From Odontesthes bonariensis (lineage: Eukaryota > Chordata > Actinopteri > Atheriniformes > Atherinopsidae): a DNA stretch of 64,000 bases. Under the pieces are notes generated by a model. It ran no database searches, had not been told where the DNA came from, and saw nothing but the letters and a program-made list of their open reading frames with translations. Made by a program: the position numbers and the translations under genes. The DNA is taken from contig NC_134513.1 of NCBI RefSeq assembly GCF_027942865.1, positions 33,535,429 through 33,599,428 of the forward strand, written 5' to 3'. Of this stretch, positions 1-11,581 are shown one piece after another (position 1 is the stretch's first letter; every line of letters begins with the position of its first letter).

Positions 1-2163
1 AAAAAGGAGGGGCTGGAGGTCCTCATCACCACGGTAATGCGGATCAGAGACACAAAACACTGTGGTGGAAAGTTTAAAGAATTTTAAATCCAACAACTTT
101 CCATATGTTGGCTAGGCTACTTTTTCTTATATTATTATCTTTATCTTGTATTGGCTTTGTATGTATCAATTGGACTAATCTGGAATTTAGTGAATAAGAT
201 TTGTTTGGATTATGATAGTATTACAGTTGATTGGATTCTAATTGGCTTGAATTGGATTGTACGTTTGAAGTGCTTTGAGATGACTTTTCTCTTTTGGAAT
301 TTGGCGCTATGTGAATAACATTGATTTGAAATATGTATCCATTTTAAAAAAACTGTAATGGTGTGAGAATCTTTCACTAAGAGGACCTGCTACATGTATT
401 ACTTTGAAGTGCTGTGCATTAAGAAAAATGCCTCAGTATCTGAGTTTTATGACGCCAATAATCCTGAACTTAAAATTTCAGCGTAAAACAAAATGACAAA
501 GTAAATCCAAAAACCTGAGCAGCTTAAAGTGAAGAACGGAGTTAATTTATTACATGTATTTATGCAGGGAAGCCAGTTGAGAGCAAACTTTCTTTTCATC
601 TTCAAAAAAGAACTGAAACTTATTGCCTTTTGTACCAGTGAACTCCACCATTTGTACCAGTGTCTGTATTATACGAAAGAGTATTAGGGCCAGGCATAAG
701 AAAAAATAATAATATTTTGCCTGTCGAGATTAAAGTCGACATGTTGAGAATAAAGTCGAATTTTGGAGAAAAAAGTCAACTCCTCTGGTCCATCATCTAA
801 TTACTTTATTTTCGACATGTCGACTTTATTCTCGACAGGCAAAATATAAATATTTTGTCTTATGCCTGGCCCTAATACTCTTCCGTAGTATGTATGCTGC
901 TCGCTCTACTTGGATTAAATTACAAAACTACCTGAACCTTAAGGAGCTGGTTTCACTAAATGAATTTAGGCAAATTTTAAACATATTAGAAGCAGATGTA
1001 AATGCTGTCATTGACCATTCTGTTTTTATTTCCCGGTTGAAGTTTAAAAGAATAAGTAAATACATTTTTCCACGATGCCTTAACACAATACGAACATGTT
1101 AAAAGCACAATAAGAATAAGGTAATGAGAGCACATAAAAAGTTTAACTGACTGTTTTTGATATCCGACAGAGCTGTCCGTCTGTCATCGACAAGATGTTC
1201 AACAACAGGCTGCACATTATCGGCGGAGTTGGCATCGGCATCGGAGTCATCATGGTGAGTCTGCGACCAGAAGAAATTGCGAGTTTGAAATCTGCATACA
1301 CAGGAACTTTAAAGGAGAAATATTAATGGTTTTAAGATGATAAAATGTAACGGTAAACACGGACATGCCCCTTTTTTTTTCTTTTTTTTTTTTTTAGTTT
1401 GCCGTTTCCAGTGCTTCAGGTTAGGTGATAGGCTAATGTTTCATTATAAGTGGTGGTGGCATGTTATCTTTTGTTATGCACATTCCTGGGCCTGAAACTG
1501 CCCTGGAGCACCTGGAGGCTGAGATATTGCATTAATGACTTTGATTTCCAGCCCCTCACCACAACATTTTGATTTATGGGCTTTTGATGGTGTTCAACAT
1601 GACCACAAATTCACGTGCAGGGAAAAAACGTGTAAATGTGGAAAAAGTATGGACCCTGAAATGTGCTTTAGTGTCTAAAAGTAAAAAGTAGCCCTTTTTT
1701 AAAAGACTCTTCCGTTGTTTACATGCAAAGATATTAAGTTTGGTCTTAGAGAATACATATTTGTTTGAGAATCGGACACCTGGCTTCTTTCTTTTTTTGG
1801 CTATTTGGTAAAGAATAGCAATTCAACTATTTTGATACATAACTTACTGCATTTGATGAATAAAGTAAGTATTAACTGTGCAGTTTGAATATTTTGACCA
1901 TGACCTAAATTGACTTATTGAGATTAAATGCAAAATGTACAGAATGGTAGCATGATATTTGGAAAAACTCTTGTAAATATATTTTAATACCACCACTACG
2001 CACTCCTTCATATAAATTCTGTTATAAATGTTGTGTCCACATCAGACAACTTGATGCCTAATTAACTTGCTGTTCCTGCCTCTTCATCTGTCCGCAGATC
2101 TTTGGGATGATCTTCAGCATGATGCTCTGCTGTGCCATTAAGAGGTCCAGAGACTTTGTGTAA
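1..2163 (+). CDS. cd9: CD9 tetraspanin, 3' part only (last three coding exons)
   Basis: Coding exons are 1..33 (partial), 1171..1254 and 2098..2163, with stop TAA at 2161-2163. All introns are phase 0 with GT donors and AG acceptors. The visible protein is the end of the large extracellular loop (KKEGLEVLITT, then SCPSVIDKMFNNRLH), the fourth membrane helix (IIGGVGIGIGVIM, IFGMIFSMMLCC) and the short cytoplasmic tail AIKRSRDFV. This closely matches the vertebrate CD9 tail. The Cys in SCPS is a conserved loop disulfide Cys, and the CC at the membrane edge is the usual palmitoylation site in the family. CD9 organises tetraspanin microdomains and acts in adhesion and gamete fusion. The start and first three helices lie left of the window. 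I cannot tell which of the duplicated teleost cd9 copies this is. Confidence 0.95.
150..330 (+). repeat. Dispersed teleost repeat tail, family A, copy 1
   Basis: This copy lies in the cd9 intron. It shares the words GGCTTGAATTGGA, GTGCTTTGAGATGAC and TTTGGCGCTAT with copies at about 15405-15550 and 22420-22765. The common 3' part ends in a degenerate ATAAATA/GAATTG tail, as teleost LINE or SINE 3' ends do. Confidence 0.7.
672..887. mobile_element. Fold-back MITE in cd9 intron
   Basis: The two ends are inverted copies for about 80 bases: the left begins TACGAAAGAGTATTAGGGCC and the right ends GGCCCTAATACTCTTCCGTA. Inner arms carry repeated AATAAAGTCGACATG words. A spacer of about 50 bases separates them. 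I see no transposase and no clear target duplication, so the superfamily is open. Confidence 0.8.
1471..1620 (+). repeat. Dispersed repeat, copy 1 (paired with 6773-6841)
   Basis: Positions 1471-1530 match 6773-6832 at roughly 90 percent (shared core CCTGAAACTGCCCTGGAGCA). The match appears to resume after the insertions in the second copy (ACAAATTCACGTG here, ACAAATTCATGTG near 8225). Family not recognised. Confidence 0.6.
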
Positions 2164-2757
2164 ACTGGCATAAAAAAAAACCTCCATCTTTAACTCACAT
2201 GCCCTCACTTTTACAACTTGCTGCTTCAGAGTTTAAACCAGTTTAACAGTAATGGCATTTGTCCCTCAGTGCTTGAATCCATACAGGATGGCCACGTTGC
2301 TCAGTGAGAGTATGGAGCCTCTTTAACGTTTCCACTCTGTGGGGTCGACGGGGAGATTATATTTCTGCTCAGAGTAAAATGAACAAAAGGATGTTCTTCT
2401 TTCTTTTTTGGTTTGGTATCAAGAACCAAATTTAAAATCTTTTCATCGCACCACCACAGAGCAAATAAATCCTCTGCAGGACAAAGGGAACATATGGGAC
2501 TCTGCTGCCTTCTAGTGGTAGTTTCTAGTTTTCCCCGTTTTTGTTTAGTTCCTTTTAAAAAAGATTTGAATATAGTAATATTCACTTCAGTTCTGGTCAT
2601 GTAAAATGCACTAAAATGCAGGTTTGTGAGCTGTAGTGTAACACTTTATTTGCAGCTAATTGAATGTTTTATGTTAGATTTGATTTTTATGAAGCAGAGC
2701 TGCGGAGTTTTATGCAAATATATTGATGAATGCAGTTCAAATGTCTTTAAGATGCCA

Positions 2758-2763
2758 AATAAA
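2758..2763 (+). promoter_or_regulatory. cd9: poly(A) signal of cd9
   Basis: AATAAA lies about 600 bases after the cd9 stop, with a second AATAAA-like site a few bases on (AATAAACAT). The stretch 2164-2780 has no other gene and reads as the cd9 3' UTR. Confidence 0.6.
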
Positions 2764-2780
2764 CTAATAAACATGGATTT

Positions 2781-4110
2781 GTGTTAACTGAGCCTTTTGT
2801 TGAAAGTTTTTCTTTATGGTTCTGATGGTCCACATGAATATAGAGTAAATTCAATCCTAAATTTATATTTAAAACATACTGTAAATGTACAACAGTTTCA
2901 GTTATTTTCCCAATAGTAAAGTTATCCTTTTTCAAGATTCATTGTCCAATGAGTGAACAGTGCTGTCAAAAAATGAATATATTTATAATCTTTGAGATGT
3001 AAAGCAGGTACACAGATGAAAGATTCGGGCTTATTTAGTACTTGGCGCCGTTAAACCCTTAATTTTCAACACTTTACCTTGTTTGGGGAAAAGCATTTCA
3101 ATTTGATCACTCTTTGAAGCTATATGTGTCTTTACTGGCAATTTAGTTTTTAGAAAATGTAATTTTTCAGCTTTTTCGTAACCTTTATGCTGCATGTGTG
3201 GAACTTTACATAAAAATCATTCTCTAGATTTGTGAACAGAATTTGGTTGTTAATGATCTGATTTTTAAAACTTTTTTTTAATGTTTTTTAAGATTTTTTT
3301 ATTTTTTTTTTTCTACCCACATCTGACCAGTATGTGATGGGTGTAATATTTTAGCAGTTTTGATAAAGCTCATCTTTTAGTCATTTTGATGTCTTTAGTT
3401 TCTCATGACATATGTTAGCATAACTTCTCAACTTTCTTGCTTCCTGCCCATTTTAAACCGTATTAAGGGTGTAATTTCCCAAAAATAACTTCATGCCTGT
3501 GTAAACGGTCTAGTGACCTGTCAAACCAGCTGGGTCGGTATAAATATGAAGTAGTCGCAACAGAATTACGTCAATTTTATGCTTGTGAGTTTGCCCGCAC
3601 ATTGAGACAACCGTAATGATGCTGTTTGAGAAGTTGTGCAAACAATAACATATTAAGAAGAAAGATCATGAATGAGAGCAAACACTTATGGATTGTTAAT
3701 TTCCTGCTTTGGAAATTAATGGAACATAACCTGCCACTCTGGAATGTTTATTTGCCTTCCTCTGTGGACCTATTTTTTTTAAATTTTTTTTTTTTTTCAT
3801 TTTGTAACAGAGCTGTGAATGGAACTGTGTCGACAAGGCCTTGGGAAAAAGCTTTGAACAATTGAAATCCAATTGTGTGGCCTCAGTCATTTATTTTCAG
3901 TCGGGACAGCCACATCGTTAATTTAGTTCAGACTGAAATATCTGTTCATTTTGATCGTAAAGAAATCACACCCTTAATTTGTCAAATAAAGATTAATATC
4001 AAATGACAATTTCAAAAGTGTGTTACTTCTGGACCAAAACTCCAAAGTTCAGGTCTCACTTCAGCTGTAAAATATTTAAAGCAAGTTAAAAAATGAATGA
4101 TAATGACTGG
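2781..4110. other. Intergenic between cd9 and a LINE fragment
   Basis: AT-rich sequence with several T tracts (3270-3312, 3774-3799). No conserved reading frame or RNA gene is visible. Confidence 0.5.
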
Positions 4111-4114
4111 AATG

Positions 4115-4715
4115 AGATCCTTCCCCAAGTGGAGGAGTTCAAGTATCTCGGGGTCTTGTTCACGAGTGAGGGACGAATGGAGCAGGAGATTGACAGGCGG
4201 ATCGGTGCGGCGTCTGCAGTGATGCGGGCTCTGCACCGGCCTGTCGTGGTGAAGGAGCTGAGCCAGAAGGCCAAGCGCTCGATTTACCGGTCAGTCTGTG
4301 TTCCTACCCTCACCTATGGTCACGAGCTGTGGGTAGTGACCGAAAGAACGAGATCGCGAATACAAGCGGCCGAAATGAGTTTCCTCCGCAGGGTGTCTGG
4401 GCTCTCCCTTAGAGATAGGGTGAGAAGCTCGGTCATCCGGGAGGGGCTCGGAGTAGAACCGCTGCTCCTCCGCATCGAGAGGAGTCAGATGAGGTGGCTC
4501 GGGCATCTGGTTAGGATGCCTCCTGGTGAGGTGTTCCGGGCCCGTCCCACTGGGAGGAGGCCCCGGGGGAGACCCAGGACACGTTGGAGAGACTATGTTT
4601 CTCGGCTGGCCTGGGAACGCCTCGGGGTCCCCCCAGAAGAGCGTCTGGGTTTCTCTAACCCCGCGACCCGATCCCTGGAGAAGCGGAAGATGATGGATGG
4701 ACGGATAAAAAAAAA
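4115..4715 (+). mobile_element. Non-LTR retrotransposon 3' fragment (reverse transcriptase C-terminus)
   Basis: An open frame encodes the RT C-terminal region typical of an abundant teleost LINE: EEFKYLGVLFTSEGR, then RSVCVPTLTYGHELW, then SQMRWLGHLVRMPPGEVF, then GRRPRGRPRTRWRDYVSRLA. The catalytic YADD region is absent, so the copy is 5'-truncated. Near 4640 the frame jumps from PPEERLGF to the tail, which suggests a small internal deletion. It ends in GATGGATGGACGG, the usual terminal repeat, followed by an A tract. The clade was not determined. Confidence 0.85.
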
Positions 4716-4809
4716 ATCTTAAATTTTCTATAAAAGAAGTTCAAAGTAAAGTGGTGTACAATTATTTGTTACAATCAAATAAGAAGCCGCAAACCCCCCA
4801 AAAAAGAGT

Positions 4810-4815
4810 TTAATT
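4810..4815 (-). promoter_or_regulatory. cwf19l1: Probable poly(A) signal of cwf19l1 (ATTAAA)
   Basis: On the minus strand an ATTAAA variant lies about 335 bases after the stop, followed by a T/G-rich stretch. No AATAAA is nearer, so this is an inference. Confidence 0.4.
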
Positions 4816-5150
4816 GCAGTTAATTTACAAAATACAGGAAATGGATTTAAAAACAAACTCATCCAAAGTTAAACAAAAGCATCACTGTAGAACTGACAGG
4901 AGAAAATCCTGTGCTGCTTTTCCCAAGGTTAAAGGGACCTTCAGTCTTTCACTAAGAAGTTTCTGTGGTAGCTGCACAAACTCGACTTTCTGTTTGTCCA
5001 TTTGAATTCCAGAATCCTCTGAAAACTAAAGCAGACCGTCAAAGGGCTGTTTCAGAGTTCACCAAAAACATGACAATGAAGGTACTGACAATGCATGGCT
5101 TCATCAGTAGTCCTCAGTTAGCTCATGGAACAAGCGCATGTGTGTGTGTG

Positions 5151-8100
5151 TTAGTCCTCCCAGGCAAAGTCGTACTGCTGAAAGTCTTCTCTCAGCTGTT
5201 TGCAGCTCTCCTCCTCTTCCTCCCTGCTCATCTTGCACTCCTTCCAGTCAGCTCGGGTTGGGATGTTCAGCACTGCCTCGCTGGCCAGCACCTCCCTGGG
5301 CGCCCACAAACGTAAAAAAATCATGTAACCATCAAGTCAATCATTGAGATTATCGCCTCTACATTTTTTTCAGGACAGTGTGCATTTCCCCAAACACATT
5401 TAGCACTATAAAGTCACTGTATTTTGATTATCAATCTCTGTTCTTGTATTGTACATTTTGGCAACAATAACTACCAGCAGCTTTCTTTCCTGTTTTGCCA
5501 AGAGGTAGGCATGCAGCCGCCACAGTACTGGGCGAGGGTGAAAACAATATAAATGGTTTAAATATTGAATTTAAACAATTTAACAATAAAACATTGGCTA
5601 AAAACACTCAGCAGCCGCAGAGCTGAAAGCTGAAATGTCTGAGATGTGAATTATGCTCTGGTCCTCTGGAGGAGATCCCAGCGGACAGGGAGCTGCCAGA
5701 GCCTCTCTGCCAGTACACTGATTATTTCAGCATACCAGGACTTCAATGGCCAAAATCAGGGACAGACCATGTCTGTGCAACCTTTCCAGAACTGAGAGTA
5801 TCCTTTCTGCAGGTGGAAACGCGTACAGCAACATGCATGGCCATGGGTGAGCTAGAGCATTGATACCCAGAGGTGCACTCCGATATGTTATGAAAAAGAA
5901 TAGTGGGTAGTAAGTGTTGGACACAGTAGCAAAGAGGTCCCATATTCGAGCTACCACCGATGGGTGAAGCCAGGTTTAAGGGGAAGTGAACGCATCCCTC
6001 CCTGCCTGTTTATGTAAGAGACCACGTTGTGTTGTCAGTTCTGACCAGAACATGTTGACCCGTCAGAGCCTGAACATAATGTTTCAGAGTAAGGAATGTT
6101 GCCAGTAGCTCCAAGTAATTGATGTGAAGTTTGGACTGCGCCAACATCCTGACTCCCCTCCCTGCCGCTCTGTCGCACAGAGCCTCTCACCCCCTTAGGG
6201 AGAAATCCGGGAACACAACCTTTGCGGAAAGACACTCAAACCGCAAAACCCTCCAAGGGCGGAGAACTAACACGCAAGAGGCTGTTATGGTCAGACTCTT
6301 GTGGAGGTGACGCGACGCGCACAGCCGGCACCAGCGAGTCAGCCGTTGGAAGGCGCATCCTTAACAAGCCGAGGGGCACCACGGCTATCATAGATGCCAT
6401 CATTAAAAAGAAAAGAAAAGGGGTACATACACTAAAATAAACCCATTAAAATCCAATTAATTTTTAGTATTAGCGTCTTTTCCCTCATAGCTCTGAGAGC
6501 TAAAATGTAAGCATAGAGCTTGAGCTACAGGATGTGTTGGACCACAGTCTCCGATAAGCACAATATTTTTGAGTTTATCATTTTTGGCTGGACACAACAC
6601 AACTGGGAGTGAGATGCCAGCTGCCTTGCAGAGAAACTGAGCTGTGCCCACTCTTGTTACTCTGACCTCATCGATGTTTTGTCCTCTAATCAATGCTGAA
6701 GCAACACTAGAGAAGTTATTGAATCTGGAAACTACGTGCTTCTCCATTTGACTCCCTTTGAAGTACACCGACCTTTGTTATGCACGTTCTCAGGCCTGAA
6801 ACTGCCCTGGAGCACCTGGGGGCTGAGATACCGCAGCAGATACCTGCACTAGAGTTCTCAACGGGTCGGCCCGAAAAACCCGACGGGACCCGCGGGTTCG
6901 GGTCGAAAATATAAGCGGATGACTCGGGTCGGGTCGGTCCTCGGGCTTAATCTTTTCCGCCCAGTGAAAAAAAAAAAAAAAAAAAGTATTAATCATCGCT
7001 GCTGTTTACCGTGAATCATGGTGAATTTCCCCTTGGGGATCAATAAAGTATCTATCTATCTATCTATCTATCGTTCGTAACGAAAGTCTGCATGGAGCGG
7101 GGACATCGTCGCTACAGGAGTGGGAAAATCAGAGGTGGTGCTGGATTCTGATGGAAATTCCACAGGTTATGTGCAATGCTCAAAATGCAAGGTGCTGTTA
7201 AAATATGACAGCAAAAAAACAGGGACGTCCAGCCTGAGCCGCCATACAGTAAGCTGTGGGCATTCGGACACCACCACCACGCAGCAGCTGCGGATGATTC
7301 TGCTTTTTTTTTTTTTTTTTTTTTTAAATCGCAAGAACAGGAAGTTTTCCCATTCATATCATGTTTCTATTGTGGAAAAAATATCGTTTCACTAGGTTTT
7401 TACGTGGGTTAGGCCACTGCACATAAGTGCCGTAACGACCCACAGCCCATCAGTCTCCATAGGATAACATGGGAAAACTCGACCCCCGGCGTCGGGCCGC
7501 GGGCCGGGTCGATAATTCATATTGATGTGTCGGGTTACATCGGGCTCGGGCTTTGAAAGCCACGGGCCGGGTTGTAATTTTCAGGCCCGTTGAGAACTCT
7601 AACCTGCACCACACCTTTTTACCTTAAAGGCAGGGTAGGGGATCTTTTTCTGGAACATTTTTTTACATATTGCTTGAAATACTCTTCACACCCCCATTGC
7701 AACCAATTAATTAAAAGTTTTGACACAAATATGAAAAGTTTTAGTGGCCTCTAGAACGTACAATCTAGGAAAAACAGTATCCAATCATTGTGAACGGACC
7801 GTTCACAATGATTGGATTCTGATGCCGTCTATCAAACTGCAATCTGCTCCTCCCTCCCCCTCCCTCCCCCTCCCCCTCCTTCCCCCTGTGCGCGTACCCT
7901 GCTCCGTGAACGAAGCTTGGCAGGAAGCTAAACTAGAGCCAGCTTGGCTAGCACCTAGCATTATTAAACGTATAGTTAGCATATACTAAATACTAAATAC
8001 TAAATACGGCAACGATCGATGCTTGCTGTCAGAACAGCGCTCGTGCACCTTCGTGCTCGTGCGCGTTCATGTACTCTAGAGGCGTGCCTTCGGGGGGAAA

Positions 8101-11100
8101 GTGAAGAAAAGGGTTGGGACTTTTTACCTGTGTATTTTCAAAATGGAGCTTCGCTGGACTCAAAATCCAGGATCTCCTACCCTACCTTTAAGGTGGGCTT
8201 TCTCTGGCGTCTTTGTAGTATGACAACAAATTCATGTGTGTGGCTGTATATGTGGTGTTACATCCCACAACTGTAGGGGGAGCCAAAGAGCAAAGGTCTG
8301 GTGATACTTTAACAGGAGCTGATTAATACATGGAACTGAATGTTGAATAAAAACTTTCTTATTACACTCAAAAGCCAGATGTTAGTGGATTTTACACTTT
8401 TTTTTTTTTTTTTTTTTACAAAGATCGGCTTTATAGATCATTTCAAAGAATTCTGATGGTTGTAATACTATCCAGAACAAGTTGGTTAAATAACCAACCT
8501 GTTCCCTAAAATGACATAACATATTCTTACAGAGGATTATGCTTTGGAAAGAAGTTACAGTTGAAGCTCAAGGCAAAGTTCTGTCAGTGTCCCCAGAGTT
8601 TGAACAGAATGAGGGTTATTAACTGAGGTTGCTTACTGCTCATTACAGGATAGTTCATCTACAGGCTCACCTTCCAAACTGCAGAGGGAAGTTTTTCTGG
8701 ATCCGGTAGAAGAGTTTGTCGCCTGTGTCTAGCTCTACGTAGATGTACGGAGTCCCTGGAGGAGCGATCTGAGCAAAAACATTTTACAAGAATGAGTGAA
8801 TCGAAAAACGACGGCAACGACTCATCCCAGTGTGTTTGTATGTTCTGGTTTCATTTACCTGTTTGAGGTCAGTGTGCTGAGGAATCTCCATCAGCTCCAT
8901 GTTTTGCTCTTGAGCCTGGACCATGAATGCCTCCTTAATGTCCTCTGTGGTGCAGCGGTCCAGCGGAACTGGGACGACCTGAACAACAACAGCACAAAGT
9001 GAGCGATGTAGCAGAAAATAAAACAGTCCAGCTTGGGGGAGAAAATACATAATTTTGCAGCTTTTTCTTGATGGTATCAAGTTTTTCTTTTCCAGAATGA
9101 TCATTTAAAATGTCGATGAGATTCTGCATTTAGGTTTACATTAATTTTGCATCTGATATAACAGAAAAGTGTAAATATATAAAAGCAAAAAAACTCTGTT
9201 AGCTGTTAAACCGTTTTAATGGTTGTCAAATTGTTTCAAAGGGTATAACTAATTATTTCAAGAGACACAAGGTGCACTAAGGTTTTATGGTACATTAATT
9301 TTTCTCTTTCTCTTTAAATTTCATGAAAAATTTCAGTGAGTCATCAAGACTTGGAAGGTGTTTTTACCATAAAAAGTCAGACACAAACAACGTGGATCTG
9401 ACTGCTCTCACTTCAGTTGTGACATCTAAATTACAGTTACACAGAACTTCTAACATCAAAAGCTGCTTATTTCTTCTCCAATGATTCTTGAATATGTCCT
9501 TCTGCAGCTTCAAAGAGCTAATCCAATCTATACAGAAATCAGAGGCTAAACTGTAACGCCACCCAAGCTGGTGTTCCTACCTGCAGCTGCAGGTGTTGGC
9601 TTCGGTAGTTCCTCTCAAACAGGACACAGCGCTCTCCTTTGCTCTTGTAGAAGCTACTCAGGGCTGATTTATACTTCTCCATCTCCTCCACCACCTCAGA
9701 GCTCAGCTCCACCACACTCTGGTAGTGGCCGATAGGCAGAATCAGCACGTGCCGCGGAGTCAGAGCGCCTTTAGCCAGGGCCACGTAGCACTGCCAAACA
9801 CAGCACTGATTACTTCATGCATTTTCGCAGCAACATTAGCTTATTTACCGCAGGTGTCGGCTGTGTTTTTTTATTGTTATTCAATGAGGAGCTGTTGGGT
9901 CTTTAACCTCTAATATAAAGAAAACATGCATACATGTGGTTGTTTTAAAATTGCATCATAAAGGGGAAGTGGAACTTTTCCACTGACAGTTACAGTTCAT
10001 CATTCATTCTGTAACATATTGTTATCTTTCTTGATGAGCATAGCATGTTCTTTTAATTGCCAACTATTTGCATCTGAGACTCAAATCATTGACTGTAATG
10101 AGACGTTTTTCATGCTTTCCTGTTACCTCTGCTTAGTTTTTAGCTGATCCGCGTTGAATCCGAATTAAACAATGTGGCTGGTGATGTGAATGTAGCCGAA
10201 GTCAAAAGAATTGCATCTATGACATTTTATTTGTAGGCACAATAAGTTACTAATTGTCTGAAAGAGGAAAAATGATCAAGTATGTCAATTTTTTGCAGTC
10301 TGTTTGTAGGTTAGTAATGATGAGATGCTGAAGCGTTGTTCCCAAACAATTAAAAATCCTAAGTATCCTAAAACAACTCCCTACTGCTGTCAAAAACAAA
10401 AAAAATTAATTCTAATTTGCTATTTTTTCCACTTTTAAGTTAAAGTAATGACAGAAAACAGTGATCAGAGTTGGAAAGAGGAAAGCAGGGATTGGATTGG
10501 GAGGCCCGTAGCGTCCTCAGATCATCCAGACAGAGCAGTTTCCAAGTAACCAGAAACACACATTCTGTTAAGATTTGACTCCACTTTCATAATACACCAA
10601 CAGAACAACCTGTTCTACGAGAACTCGTCTGCAGCCAGTGACCGACTACAAAGTCGATCTGTGATTAGCATGACAGAATTCATGCTCTAATGTCAGTATG
10701 AATCAGTAAATACATGTTTGACGTTGACATGTGTCGAAGGTGGGAACTTACATGCGTTCCTATGCTGATGACGAGGTGCTTCTCCACCTGAGGACTGGCC
10801 AGGCAGAACCAGCAGGGACCTGGAGGCTGTGCTACAAATGAGAAAAAAAACAAGAAATATTAAAAGAAAATTCATTTTCTGTTAGGTCACAGCCCCCTTT
10901 TAAACTCCAGAAAATGGAAGAAATCCTAAAAATCATCCTATAAACTAACATATACTGTCTTTATTTGAATGTCCAGGAGCACCACGATACGATTTAGTGA
11001 CATGTGATACATCGAGTGTTTCCTTCATGTTGGTTTTGGGTTTGCAGACTCGTTGGACTCACGGTGGCGGCGGGGCTGTTTTTCCTGCCCCTGATGACGT

Positions 11101-11547
11101 TGGTCTCCATCGTGCCGCTGACCTCGACCGCGTCCTTCCCAGTCTGAAGGTCTCTTTCTGCCACGACCCCAAGAGCCCCCGTCCTGCTTTCTGCTCAGGT
11201 CAAAGAAGAACTGGCGGGCCGGCTCCTGGACAGAGGACAGGACATTCAGAAAGAAGGACATGAAGACGGTCTGCAGGGTTCACGTGTTCAAATGTAATAC
11301 TTTCACATGTACGACTCTCATTTCCAGAAAGGATGGGAAGTTAAATCTCTCATTTCCTAACTGGCTTGAATCTTCATTTGAAAATCAAGTCTAAATATGT
11401 GATTTTCAGTGTTTTCACTAACCAACTAAACAGTTTTGAATTTGAAGCAGCAACACAAAATATTAAAAAAAAAAAAAAGGTCAGAGGCAAAGAAATATAT
11501 AAGTACATCATTCTGGAAGGTTGGTGGTTTGATTCCCACTCTCGACA

Positions 11548-11581
<34 letters not shown>

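Larger units (their letters stand above)
5296..8670 (-). other. Last intron of cwf19l1, repeat-rich
   Basis: This 3.4-kb intron holds unclassified sequence (5300-6770), a dispersed-repeat copy, a hAT relic and a TTAA-flanked TIR element. The open stretch on the minus strand at 6457-6768 matches no family I recognise. Confidence 0.6.

Noticed and set aside
6457-6768. A 103-codon minus-strand open frame in the last cwf19l1 intron
   Set aside because: No recognised motif, no splice context, and repeat-rich surroundings. It could be a transposon relic but I cannot support it.
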